From Paratinospora sagittata (lineage: Eukaryota > Streptophyta > Magnoliopsida > Ranunculales > Menispermaceae), in assembly GCA_035771175.1 (NCBI GenBank), contig CM069597.1, forward strand, positions 12,621,001 through 12,685,000: a DNA stretch of 64,000 nucleotides, in the 5' to 3' direction. Shown one piece after another: positions 44,801 to 56,995 of this stretch. The notes beneath the pieces are model-generated. The model searched no databases and was not told where the DNA came from. It worked only from the letters and a program-made list of their open reading frames with translations. Both the position numbers and the translations under genes were made by a program. Positions within the stretch are counted from its first letter, which is position 1; the number at the start of each line of letters is the position of its first letter.

Positions 44801-45737
44801 ACAACCAGCTTAACTTCGAAATGAACGAGAACCCTTAGTTAGAAATCAGCAGAGACATCACTTCTTTGTTTATTTTCTTTAATCTAGCTGACTAGAACAG
44901 AGATCGCTTAGAAATCAAAGACATTTTGAGGTTCTTGCATTGATTTGCAGATGTAATATAAGGATTGAAGATGAATAGTCAGAGAGTGGGGATGTGAGCT
45001 AGGGTTTCCAATGTGTACTGCCATTTTCTAGTTTGGAACAGTAAAAACAATAGATTGATCAAAGAAAGAACAGAGGTCACGATGAGAAAATCTCTCAATC
45101 TCCATCTGCACAATCGCAGATATCATCAACCGATTACAAGAAAAACTAAGACATATGGATCGATCTCTGAACAGCGTCTCGCAGAGCAAGTTTTGAGATC
45201 AATCCGTATATCATCTTGTTCGAATCTCTCAATGAGATTTTCCCTTCTCTAGAAATTGCAGCGGCAGCCACGAAAACCTCAAACCTCAAACCCTCGGCTA
45301 TTTGATAGAGAGCGAAATCAAAAAGTGAAGGTTTTTGTGGTAAATTGAAATTGGACCAATGGATCAGAAGTTTTAAAATGAAGTTTTTGCCAGAAGGAAG
45401 GGAGGGGGCCTTTAATTTGCAAGTTTTCAACAACGATTTGTTGATAATTTTATCGCTAAGAGGACATCTTCAACAAAAAAAAATAATATTTTTGTTGCTA
45501 TTTTTATATAATTCTTAGCCACAACGACAAAATTAATGTTTTTGTCACTAAAACTAGCATTTAGCAACAAAAACAAATTGTTGCTAATTTTTATTTTATA
45601 ATTTTTATATTTATAGAGACAAAATCAATATTTTCGTTGCTAAAAATAGCATTTAGCAACAAAATATTTTTTCTTGCTATTTTTATTTTATAATTCACAC
45701 ACAGTAACAAAATCAATATTTAATTATTGTTGTAGTG
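41818..45737. mobile_element. CACTA (En/Spm-type) transposon, non-autonomous
   Basis: Termini CACTACAAGAAA and TTGTTGTAGTG with 3-bp TSD TAC (41815-41817 and 45738-45740). Subterminal regions (about 41830-42150 and 45440-45730) carry many copies of TTAGCAACAAA-like words in both orientations, as expected for transposase binding sites. No transposase motifs were recognised. The interior holds exon-like blocks on the minus strand. Confidence 0.9.
42763..44082 (-). pseudogene. Exon-like blocks inside the CACTA element (possible captured gene)
   Basis: Minus-strand blocks bounded by good splice signals: 44082-44012 (TATGTAG before, GTAATT after; open), 43865-43778 (CATTACAG, GTAAGTT), 43546-43463 (TAATTATAG, GTAAGG), 43061-43009 (TTTCGTTTAG, GTAAGA; open, DGGVCVAEKSSGFLRLR) and 42859-42763 (GTCTTTAG, GTATGA). 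The last has one frame with a His/Glu/Asp dipeptide run (HEHEHDHDHEHEYD). I recognise no protein family. Stops in some joins suggest a decayed capture or the remains of a CACTA-encoded gene. Confidence 0.4.
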
Positions 45738-45740
45738 TAC

Positions 45741-48563
45741 ATCCAGCAAACAACCCACCCAAGACAAAGAATTGTAGCAAGCAATCACTCTAATTCAAAA
45801 GCCAACCGAAAAGAGGTATGCCTCTTCCCCAAGAAGAAGCAAACACCCAAGAACTTGCTAGTAATTTGACGCTATCCCATAGCCGATCACAATCCTTAGA
45901 GACATCATTAAATACCCTATCATTGCACTCCAACCACAAAGACCAGATAGTAGCATATGATGCAACCCTAAACCTGGATCCTATCAGTATGAGTGAGATG
46001 TGGTAAGTGAGATAATGACAATCCTTTCAAAACATTCCTAGGTGCTACATATCTATACCCAAAAAAAAATGAACCCTCTATGCCAAATATGCTTGGCACA
46101 CTTGCAAGAGAAGAAAATATGGTCTTGATTCTTTACATCCTGCAAGCAAAATGAGCAACAATGTGGAGACAAGCAACGATTAGATGCACGCCTCTGCAAC
46201 ATATCACAGGTATTAAGCCTTTAATGGGCTAATACCCACCCAAAAACACTAACCTTAGTTGGTGCCTGAACATGCCATAAATTATTTGCTAGAGGGAAGG
46301 AAGGAAAGGAAGTAGAATCACAAAGTATATAAAAAAAGAAATTACAAGAGAAAAGACCATTGGGATTGGGGGTCCACCCTAAACTATTCGATACGTTGGA
46401 TAGCCTAACAGTGGACAACCTTTCAAGAATTTGTGGAACCTCACTTTGTTATCTTACAATCGGGACTCGAGAGAGATGAAAGTCCCACAATGGATTGGTT
46501 ATGGACTGATGGTCAGAGGATAGAAAATAAACCACTGGTTGGTTATGGGCAACAGTTAAGCAAAAAAGGTGGGGGAACGAGTCTGCTAATAGGGAGTCAC
46601 CGAGCCACTTATCTTCCCATAATCTAAATAGTGACCAGTTCCAACCTTTAGCCTAACATGCGAAAAGAATTATGGTGCCAAAGTTGAGATGAACTTCCAC
46701 GGGCTCTTGTACATTGATTTTTTTATTCTAACCCCACCTTCGAGATGTTCCAGTGGAGCAACCCAACCATATTTGCTTCTAACCACCTGAGCTCACAGTG
46801 CCCAAGGTTCAGAAAAATAGCTCTAAATCCACTTGCCACACAGAGCAACATTCTGCAACCTTATATTGCAAATTCCCAACTCGCCTTTTTCCACAGGTTT
46901 CATCACATCATCCCACATTATCAAGCTAACTGAACTAGCTCCAACATTCCCCCTCCAAAAGAAGTGTTTGAATTTTTTCTCCATATCCTTGGCGACTCCC
47001 TTAGGCACTTTGAACCTAGATAGATAAAAGGAAGGCAATGCTGCCAAAACTGCTCTAATGAGAGTTAATTTCCTCCTTTTGGACAAGAAAACATTCTTCC
47101 ACCCATCTAGCCTCTTAGATATATTTTATAGAATTGGCTCCCAGAACTCAGCTGACCTAGGGTTACAACCTAAAGGAAGACCAAGGTAACGCATTGGCCA
47201 CTTGCCTACTGCACAACCCACCTCATTAGCCAAACATAGCACCATAATAACATCCATATTAATTCCCTCCATTTGACATTTGGCTACATTAACTCTTAAC
47301 TCTGACATCATGCTAAAACAGTCGAGCAGCCGTAGAGCATTCAAATTATTCTTCATCCCCCTTCAAAAAGAACAAGGTATCACCACGAATTGGAGATGTG
47401 ATATCTCCACCTTATCATTCCCAACTAAAAAACCTTTAATCAAAGATTTTTGTCTGGCCTTGGTAAATAGTCTACCCAAGCAATCAGTAATCAACGTGAA
47501 TAAGAAAGGCAAAAGTGTGTCCTTTTATCTTAGGCTTCTCTTAGTAGTGATCTTACCCCTCGACCTGCCATTGATCACGACTGAGTAAGTAATAGAACTT
47601 ACACAACCCATTATCCACTGAATCCACTTCCCCCCAAACCCTTTCTTGAGTAATACAAACTGGAAGAACCCTCACTCTCTCGAATCATAGGCTTTGGCGA
47701 AGTCAACCTTGAAAACAACCCCTTCTTTCCGACTCAAGCAATATTCTTCCACAGCCTCGTTAGCTATGAGCACCGCATCAAGGATTTGCCTTCCTTGAAC
47801 AAATGAAAACTTAGTATGTTCAACTGTTCTATGGAGAACCTCTCTAATCCTTAGTGCTAGGGTCTTCGCAATGATCTTGTACAGGCTCACGATTAGACTG
47901 ATGGGGTGAAAGTCCTTCAGACACCAGGATTCTAACTTTTTTGGAATCAAACATATATATGTTTCATTAGTTTGAATGTTAATAACTTTATTATGGTAGA
48001 ACTCCTCAAAAACTAACATTATGTCTCCCTTTACAATCTTCCACGATTGTTGAAAGAAAGCCATGGTGGAACCATGTGGACCAGGTGCTTTACTACCATC
48101 ACAACTAAAAATCGCCTTCTTTACTTCCAGTTCCTCGAAAGAACGCTCCAGAGACGCACTATCCTCTGGACAGATAGCCTCCCAATCCAACCCCTCCACC
48201 CCCAACCACAGTTACCCTGGGAAGAGTACACCTTCTTGAAGTAATGAACAATATCGTTCACCATCCTTGCCTCTAAAGAAATCAAAGATCCATCTTCCAA
48301 TTCAACCTTTGTAATAGAACCCTTATTCCGACGACAATTGAAAATTCTATGGAAAAATCGAGAGTTGGCATCTCCTTCCTTTATCCATATGATTTTGGCT
48401 CTTTGCAGTGCTAGCTTATCATCTCTCAAGCATAACTCCACTAGCTCAGCCTTGAACATTTTCCTAAACACATCTGATTCAGTAGACCGCCCACGTTTTC
48501 CTCCAATTTATCCAACCCGGCAATGATAACCTCAATATCTTTTTTCTTCAATGAACTTTCACC
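45741..48563 (-). pseudogene. LINE-2 ORF2: RT to C-terminus, broken
   Basis: From right to left: SRFFHRIFNCRRNKGSI (near 48360), then RT with KAPGPHGSTMAFFQQSW, TYICLIPKK, FVQGRQILDAVLIANEAVEE and FKVDFAKAYDS in a 177-codon open stretch (48205-47672). After a frameshift come GFGGKWIQWIMGCV and NGRSRGK. The catalytic YADD region near 47380-47400 is destroyed by a small deletion. ELRVNVAKCQMEGIN and YLGLPLG (47356-47150), LTLIRAVLAALPSFYLS (47060), and a zf-RVT region with VSVFGWVLAH (46230) follow. The 3' part to 45741 has no clear frame. Confidence 0.85.
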
Positions 48564-50088
48564 AAAAATGTCACGACCCACGATCTGTGACGTTATGACC
48601 GACATGGAACCCCAGGTATACCCTCCCTCGATACATGCGACATTCCATCAACCTTCTAATAACACACCATAATCCCTATGTACAACATCGAACACAGACA
48701 TACCTAGATCATCAATGTAAATACATACCCAAAATGACAACCATAATTTCTTTTTTTTCAAGTCCATAATGTTCAAAAGTATAAAATTATACTTAACCAT
48801 AAATACAACCCATCTAAATGTTAAGTATAAACATTAGGTGTTATTTAGTACAAATTATCAAAATACAAAGAAATGTACTAACACCTATATCAACAAAATA
48901 CAGAGAAATGCTCCGCAGTCAAGCCTTTCCCTTCCCCTTCCTCTTCGAACCTGTGATGAGTGAGATACAACAATCTTAATGAATGTTTTCTACAAGTGGC
49001 AACATATATATATATATATGCATTTAGGTAAAACATTACAAGATCATTAAAACCATTTGAATAACATGGATATATAAGATTACATACATGTCAAATATAA
49101 TGCATCATGTCATAATCAAGGCAATGAATATCATTTTCTAAACATGCATATGCAATCCTAAACACCTCTTGAGTAAGAATCAATACAAGGGCTTGAGTGT
49201 GCGAAACCCAGAGCCCGATCAACTTCTTACTCGTATTTTAATAGGATTCTTGGGGTTGTGTAGCTAATAGGATCAACCCACCAAGACAAGTACCATGTCT
49301 AGGTGATCCCATTTACACAAGCCATAAAATTCTTTGCAAGGTCCACAATTGAGGATCCTCGTTCTGCCCAAGGGATTCCATAAGAATCCCATGCTTAGGG
49401 GATGCAACATAACTCAACTGTCAACCCAATTGGACTATGCTCAAATACATTTCATGAATTAATAAATCATGCATACTATAGTAGATAAGAATTTAAATCA
49501 CTTTATACTACAATGCCACATATAAACACTAACAAGTAAAAAAACACTCACAACTTGATTGGCTAGACTTAGCCAATCCAATCCAACCACAAGAAGTACT
49601 AGAATGCACCAAACCACTCCTAAGCACCTCAAACTCCAATTGGCCTATTTGGGTTACTTAGATCAACCACAATCCCTGCATAATACATGGTTCATGCATC
49701 ACTAAAAAAATAGTCCAATGCATGCCAAACAACCATGTTTAAACCCAATTCAAAGCCAATTAAGACTCTAAAATGGTTATACACATGAGCTAATTTCATA
49801 TTGCTCAATTTAACCATTTAATATCAAATTAAACCATACTTAACCCAATTGAATGCAATAGGTTGATCCCTATGATCCAACCACTATAATACAAGGCATT
49901 CAACCATAATTAGGGTCAATTAGGCTAATCCCCATTTTAATTTCATCAATTAACATCATCTAGGTCAAAATCTCCAAATTTACACAAATCCCCAAATTCA
50001 TGGCAAATTCCCAAATCACATGGCCTAGGCCAAAGTTACACTACATCTAGGGTTTTCAGCAATCAAGATCAGTAAATTGGACTACCAA

Positions 50089-52920
50089 TGTAACACCCCG
50101 TAATTTTAATTAAAAACCTACGTCGAAGTACGCGTATATCGAGATGTATAATACACGTATTTTATACGTAGAAGCTAAATATATGCGTGTATGAAACTAC
50201 ATGCTATATTTAAGGGGGTATTAGTAAATAAATAAAATTATTAAATGAAGATGATACATATGGGATCATCCAATGTGAGTGCTTATAAGTAAAAAAATTG
50301 AGTTGAATTAAATTGATTAATTTATGGGGTTGGTTAATTAAATATGTGGATTGGAGTATGATTTAATGACTTAATGAATAGTATGATTTAATGCATGTGT
50401 GTATATGAATACATGTGAAATAAGTGAATTATTAAATGGTGTAGATTGAAATTGAATTATTAAATGACTTATATAAATGAGATGAGTTGAATTTAATGAA
50501 ATTTGATGGAGGAGTTGGTTATTAAGGGGAACCTAGGTGCATTGGATCATTTTTTATATAAAATATCATCTCTCTCATTTCTAATCTCTCTCCAACGTTA
50601 AATAAAAAAAAAGAAGAAAGAAGGAAAAGAAGTTGCAAAAGAAAGAGAGAAAAGAATGAACGAAGAACGAGAGAAGGAGAGGAAGAACGGAAGGGAGAAA
50701 CGAAGGATTTGCAGCCAAATTTGACGTGCCGGTAAGCAATTTTTACTATTTTTCGTCGTAAAATTGATCTTTAACTAGTGTCTGACGATTCTAACGGAGT
50801 AATTTTAGCTATGAGAGTTATTTTACAGTGTTTTCAAAATTGGAATTTTTACCCAACTTGGATGAAAATTTGTTCGAAAGGTGGAAAAACACTCCCTAGA
50901 CTGTAGGAGCCCCGAATATGTGGTTAGGTTTTATTTCTGTATTCATTTGGAATTTTTATAGCCATTGGAAGTTGTTGGAAGTTAGAGTTTATATTAGAGA
51001 CCGTTTGAATCATTTAAATCCCGATGAAACTCCAGTTTAAGGCTATAGAATGGTAGAATGCACTGTTGCGAGTCCATCGATGTTAATTTCATGATTTTTG
51101 GAGACCGTTTGACAATTTTAGTAAAAATTTACATATTTCTAATGAATAGTGACTACGTGAACAGTCTGTGAATAGTACTATAATCATATCCAGTGAATAA
51201 AATGGAATTAAAATCCAATGAAACTCTGGTTTGAGATCATAGAATCGTAGTGAACTGAATTCCGGACGTTTCGACGTTGAGATCATGATTTTTGGATATG
51301 ATTTGATATGTTTAGTAACTAAATACATGATTTTTGTGAATAAAATTGACTTTGGATGCCTTCGCGAACGTGTAAAACCTCAATAAAATACCTGTTGAAG
51401 GTAGTGGAATGATAGAATGACTGATTTTACACGTGTCGATGTGAACAGAATAATTTTAGAAATGTTCTAGATTTTTAATAAAATTGATATATGTTCCAGT
51501 AGAAAAATAAACTGAGAATTAGTGAAAATATGAATTGAAACTCTATTTTCACTGTTCTTTCTTGTAGAAATATCTAGATTGACCACAGAAACGAGATAGT
51601 AGTTTCTTCAACTGCTAATGAGTCCTAAATTGAGTTGGAATCTAAAGTTACAGAATGCGTATAATATTTTTAAGATTGATCTTTATTATTGGTGATTTGA
51701 CGTGAGTTGAGAAATTGAAGATGTAAATAGATATGAATAAATGAAATTGAATTATGGAGTGGTTGTGACAGGTTGAGTTAGTTGGATTTATGGATTTAAA
51801 TTGAAGCTGGACTCGAAAGCGACGGTGATTGTGGTTAAGTTGGAAAGTCTTGTACTGTGAGTATATTTTCTTGATTTTGGTTCTTTTATGACATTTTATA
51901 TATATGAAATGTTTGAATGTAAATATGTTATGCATATATTGTTGCATTGTGTTTTAATTTGCATTCATAAATAATATTTTTTAGCATTGGAGCATGTGAG
52001 ACTTGCAAAGGCAAGTTGATGTCATTTCGTTAGGAATTAGACCCGGATGAGTGTTATGCGTAACCTCATTGTCAGTAGGCCTGTCCTAATAAGGATTGGA
52101 GATCCTTGAAATGACTGTGAATTGGGTAATGAGAGGTTGTGGCTACCTTGTAACGGCCATATAAGGGTTAAACCCACTCTTTTGCCTTGAAGGAGGGAAA
52201 TTGTGGATTTCGTGGAAAACAATGCATTGTTTTCTTGAAAACTCATGAAATTTATATTGTTGACATGTATAATATATTCGTTGAATGATGCATGTGTTTA
52301 ATAATGGTTTGTAATGATTTTAAATGTCATATTTTCCTAAATGCATATAATTGTCATATCAAGAAATATATTCATTGAGTTGTTGATTGCTCACTCCATT
52401 TCCTTCAATAGTTCAGGTACAGAGTTAAAAGGAAAAGCACGAGAGTAGATACATGTCTTATTTTGTTAATGTACGTGTATGCGAAGGAAATGAATTATAT
52501 TTTCTTTCTTTCAAATGAATATATATCACATCCTACATATCTATATTATCACATAGATGAGTTGTAAGAAAATATGGATTTTGATTTGATATTTTGGGTT
52601 AGACAATGCTTGTGATGATGAAATGAGATGATCACATATAATTATCAGGTGAGAATTTGATTTGTGGAATGAATGGAATGACTGTGATGATTATTTATAT
52701 ATATATATATATATATCTTTGATTTGATTTGTGGTATATCAGGAAAAAATGTGAAATGTCCATTTTATGGGGAGATGCTATCAAAATTTCTAAAATTTTT
52801 GGAAAGTATTGTGAATGTTTGATGAGGCTGACAGTGTATTGTATACTGTATATGGGTATGTACAGTGTATAATACATTGTGCCGGTCATGACGTCAGCCT
52901 ACGTCAGGGGCGTCGTGACA
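50089..52920 (+). mobile_element. Solo LTR, gypsy-type (Tekay/Del-like), plus orientation
   Basis: TGTAACACCCCG to GGCGTCGTGACA with perfect TSD ACCAA (50084-50088 and 52921-52925). A TATATAAAAT box lies near 50556, followed by a purine-rich A/G leader near 50600-50700. It is homologous along its length to the minus-strand LTRs at 20908-23821 and 56996-59432. A (TA)n tract lies at about 52691-52716. No internal coding. Confidence 0.9.
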
Positions 52921-53561
52921 ACCAAATATCCACATTTACCCATCTAACCAACATAGATTACATGCAAGTCCAATGGAAAACCCTAAGTCCAAAATCTAGG
53001 TTTAGGTCATTTATACATAACCCTACCAATTTCTTGTAAGAAATTGGGGGTTTTACCATCAATGGGTTCCTAATAGCCTCTAATCACACATATATGACAT
53101 GAAAGACCTAAATCCTAGATGTGTTCTTCCACCACCCTCCTTAAATTTTGGGATTCAAGTGTGGAAACACATCTTAGGTGTTGTTCTAGGTCAAGAAAGG
53201 CCATTAACATCATAAGCAAGCTTAAAATAGCCTAAACATGCAAACCCTAGGTCAAGAACCCCACAAATCCGAGATTCATACTAAACCCTAAGTCAAAAGA
53301 AAGCTTGCATACAATAGCTAAAGAGATTAAAGGAAAGAAATGAGGAAGAAAGTGATACCTTAGAAGGATTTTGGGCAAGGATGCACCAAACCCTAGCCTT
53401 TCTTCTCCCTTTCTCTTCTCCCTTTCTTTTCTTCTTCTCCAAGCTTTCTCCCCTCTTTTTTAAGTGAAAAATGAGTAAGTGAACTGAAATTGGAGTGTTG
53501 GTGGCTTATATAGAAGTATTTGGGCCCACATGAAAAACTGCCAAATTTTGAGTCTGCCTAG

Positions 53562-53830
53562 TAAGGAGCGCACTCCTCTAACCATGGAGCGCGTTCCACC
53601 AGCCAAAAATCACAAATTTTATTTTTTTGTTTCATAAAGCGCGCTCCTTCAAACATGGAGCGCGCTCCACCTAGCTGGTGGAATGCAAATTTCGAATTTT
53701 TCTTCAAGGAGCGCGCTTTACCAGAGACTGATAAAAATTTTCAGTTCGGCCATGCCCAAGGAGTGCGCTCCTCCATGCACTGAGGCCATTTTTGCCTCGA
53801 ATCAATGCATGGAGCAAGCTCCTCTTCCAT
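53562..53830 (-). promoter_or_regulatory. Cluster of GGAGCGCGCTCC-like palindromes in gypsy LTR U3
   Basis: GGAGCGCACTCC (53565-53576), GGAGCGCGTTCC (53586-53597), GGAGCGCGCTCC (53657-53668), GGAGTGCGCTCC (53760-53771) and weaker copies at about 53636, 53707 and 53811. They lie within about 300 bp upstream of the minus-strand TATA. They look like repeated binding sites; the binder is unknown. Confidence 0.55.
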
Positions 53831-54047
53831 AGAGCGGGCTCCTTGGTCCTCGAACCCAATTTTTGACATTTTCGACGTCGAATGGTCTCTTATGGTTTCG
53901 AAACTTTATGCACACTCTAAACGACCTAAAAGAATGCAAAGACACTCGAACCAACACACGCCGAGCATCAAATACATATACATACATGTATATGGATACT
54001 CTACGGGTCAAAACGACGTCATCCTAAGGTACGGGTGTTACAAAAAA

Positions 54048-54918
54048 CCTCCCTATCCCAAGCTTTAACTAACTTCTTCAACTTCCTTAGCCTGACCATA
54101 AAATTGTGACCTTCTCTTCCATATGCCGCAATCAACTGCCACCATAGTTTTGCCATTCTTAGGAAGTCTTTATGTCCAAGGCATGCATTCTCAAACTTGA
54201 AGGATAGAGGCCCCCATTTCACTTTCCTAGTATCAAGCAAAATAGGTATGTGGTCAGACATAGTTCTAGCTAACGCCTCCACTTTATGGTATGAGAATAG
54301 CTTTTCCCATCATGCACAGGAAAGAAATCTATCTAACCGGCAGCAAATTGGCTCTTCCCTTAAATTCAACCAAGTGAACTTAGCATTACCCATTAGAGGA
54401 TCCTTCAGACACAGTTCACTGATCAATTGGTCAAATTCCTACATGCTTCTTGTCAATCTTAAACTATTGTGATTTTCTCCCAAAGATCTGGTAGCATTGA
54501 AGTCACACAACACACCAATTATCACCACACACCATAGAAAAACAAGCCAGCTCATCCCAAAACCTGGTCCCTCATTTAGGGAAGAAGGCCCATAAAAGCC
54601 TGATAGCCACCATTGCTCAGTCTCAGAATGCGTAAGCAGGATAGACACCGAGAACACCCTAATCAGACATGAGATGACCTCCACCGAATGAGAATCCCAA
54701 ACGAGTGCAATGCCGCCAGCAGACCTAAACGATGGCAAAATAGTCCAACCCTTGAATCTTGAGTTCCACAATTGACCAATGAGACTCCTTCCCATAGTTT
54801 ATTTATTTGTTTTCTGTAAGATTACGGTGTCTGGACAAGCTCTTCGAATAGTCTGTCTGATCAAACACCTCTTCAGACTTGCACCATACCCCCTAATATT
54901 CCAAGAAAATATCTTCAT
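54048..54918 (-). pseudogene. LINE-2 ORF2 N-terminus: AP endonuclease domain, broken
   Basis: ATG at 54918 starts MKIFSWNIRGYGASLKRCL, the standard first motif of plant L1 endonuclease. GGIALVWDSHSVEV, WWLSGFYGPSS and LCDFNATRSLGENHNS follow in the 118-codon open stretch 54795-54439, then SDHIPILLDTRKVKWGP (54260). The catalytic N, D and SDH motifs are visible, but the reading frame is interrupted and cut by the LTR at 48569-54042. Confidence 0.85.
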
Positions 54919-54920
54919 TT

Positions 54921-56791
54921 TGTTGACCTAAGTGGTTCTACACTTGGTTTTCTCCTAAGTGTTTTGAAGCTAACAAACAATATAACAAATGGTGCTAATG
55001 TTTCTATCTAGTATATTTTAGCACCTAAAGATGGAAAAGAACCAAGTTTTCAAGTTCAAGAAGTTCATCAAGCAAAGGATCAACCATACTTAAAGCTTGG
55101 ACAACTTGAAAGAATGAAGACAAAAAGGCTGAGAGTCTTTGTGTGTCTAGAATTAGGATGTAACCTTTTTGCATTTCCTATTGCTCAATATTTCCTAAAA
55201 TCATGCATTCATACTTCACATATGCATAGTTTTGTTAAAATTACTCATGCATTAAGTTTTCTTTAAAAATGATTTTCAAGTATTCAAAAATGTTTGATTT
55301 ATGCCCTTAAACTATTTTGAATCATATTTGCATTAGTTTTGATTCAAATGATATTTCTACAAAGTTTTTTAAAATAATCAAAATTGTATTGATTTTATTC
55401 AAAATTTTGTTTGATTGTTTAATCGTTGATTTCAAAGTGTTTTAATCATCAAACTAAATGTATTTCAATCATATTTTGATGTCCAAATAAGCCCATGAGT
55501 TTAGAATTTTGAAAAATCATGTTAACCCAAGTTTTTACATTCAGAGTATGCACAAACTTTAACCCTTTAAAAGTGTTTGATATCTTTCTCAAATGGTTTT
55601 GGAAATGTTTTCAATGGTTTTGGAATATTCTTTACATAAATTTTAAGCTATTACATACCTATATTTGATTTTCATTTCATAATCTTTCAAAAAAGGAAAA
55701 GTTTTAAAAAATGCGCAGTCAAGCAGGACGCTAATTGAGTGTGAGGGAGCTAACGTAATCTAGAAATTTATGGGCAGTACATCAGCAAGTTAATCTGGAA
55801 ATTTCTGTGCAGCGCATCAGCAAGCTAGTCTGCGCAAAGCATCAGCAACCTAATGCGAACTGTATGCAATTTTCTGGGCGTATTCCAACGGTCCTAAACT
55901 TGATTTTTTTCACCCCCAACAACTATATTCTTGTGTTTTTAATGTATAAATACAAGTACTTAGGCCATTTTAAATACAAGAGAAACAACCATGTGAATCA
56001 AGGGAGTGTTTTTTAAGATCAAATCATTTTTCTCATTTCAAAAACCTATAACTTAGAGATGTTGATTTGAAGATTGAATTTTAAGCTTTTTCATTGTGCA
56101 TCATTCAAAGCATCTTCAAAATCATTTTCTTGAGCAAATATAGTTGCAAGAAAGGTAGAAATCATTTTAAGATCTCCCTTTCACCTTGAGTTAAAAATTT
56201 TCATATCTTGTATTTGATATTTGAATTTAAGAGCTTCATTGTAATTGTTCTAATTACTTAGAACAAACATTTTATTTATCATTTTTAGTCTTTTGGATTA
56301 TTTCATGGTTTGAAACAAACCAACTAAAGTGATTTAATATCACTTGTGATTCCAATATTAGAATAAGGCTAGTTTCATCCTTTTTCTTGAAAAGGATCAA
56401 GCGGTTCTTCCTTAGCCCACAAAAGGAACATAAGTTCTTCCTTAGCCCGAAAAAAGGATATGTGGTTCTTCCTTAGCCCGTAAAAATGATATGCGGTTCA
56501 TCCTTAGCCCCCAAAAGGATCGGTTTGCCTTGAACCTGTAAAAAGACATTTGTAACGATTTGATATTCACCAGTAAAAGAATTCATTAGTGAAGTTTGAA
56601 AATCCTAATCGGGAGATTAAGTAGTAAATGTAGAGGTGGTCAAACCACTATAAATACTAGTGTGCTTTACTTTATGCTCATTAGATTTATTTATGTATTG
56701 AATTCAATTAAGTCAAGGAATCTCATAAGAAATTAGAAAAGATAAAAAATGGCCATTACACCCAATTCACCCCCCTCTTGGGTGTTTAACA
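54921..56791 (+). mobile_element. Sirevirus-type solo LTR at the LINE-2 ORF2 start
   Basis: TGTTGACC to GTTTAACA, flanked by CATTT (54916-54920) and CATTA (56792-56796), one mismatch. The TSD includes the LINE ORF2 start codon. Hairpins: ATCCTTTT/AAAAGGAT (56377-56397), TTCCTT/AAGGAA (from 56408), ATCCTT/AAGGAT (near 56500-56520), hairpin A CTAATC/GATTAA (56605-56620), hairpin C ACACCCAA/TTGGGTGT (56758-56785). A weakened GGACGCTAA-type motif is near 55727. Confidence 0.85.
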
Positions 56792-56796
56792 CATTA

Positions 56797-56995
56797 GACC
56801 ATTTTCTTCTCCAGGTTACACACAACTTTTTTAGACAAGAAACCTATGTTCAATGGCCCTTTGAATTTTCTAATGCCCTCAAGAACCTGATTTCTCTGAA
56901 TTCTGCACACTTCAAGAACCTTCCTCCTAAAGTACTCCTTAAGATCCTCCTAAGAACTAGCTAAAATAGGCCCACTCCGCTTCCTCGACACACCC
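56797..56995 (-). pseudogene. LINE-2 piece upstream of ORF2 (first)
   Basis: About 0.2 kb between two LTR insertions. On the minus strand it reads in short lysine/arginine-rich frames. It lies directly upstream of the ORF2 ATG, so it is ORF1 tail or inter-ORF spacer of the LINE. Assigned by continuity only. Confidence 0.5.

Larger units (their letters stand above)
48569..54042 (-). mobile_element. Gypsy-type solo LTR in LINE-2, minus orientation
   Basis: TGTCACGACCC to GGGTGTTACA on the plus strand; 5-bp flanks AAAAA at 48564-48568 and 54043-54047 (low-complexity, but position fits). It is about 2.6 kb without the nested LTR at 50089-52920. A minus-strand TATA (CTATATAAGCC) lies near 53510. 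Upstream of it in U3 sense, near-palindromes cluster at 53562-53830, including perfect GGAGCGCGCTCC at 53657-53668. Confidence 0.85.

Noticed and set aside
53802..54068. Open frames spanning the LTR/LINE boundary
   Set aside because: They cross a clear insertion junction with a TSD, so they are not real genes.
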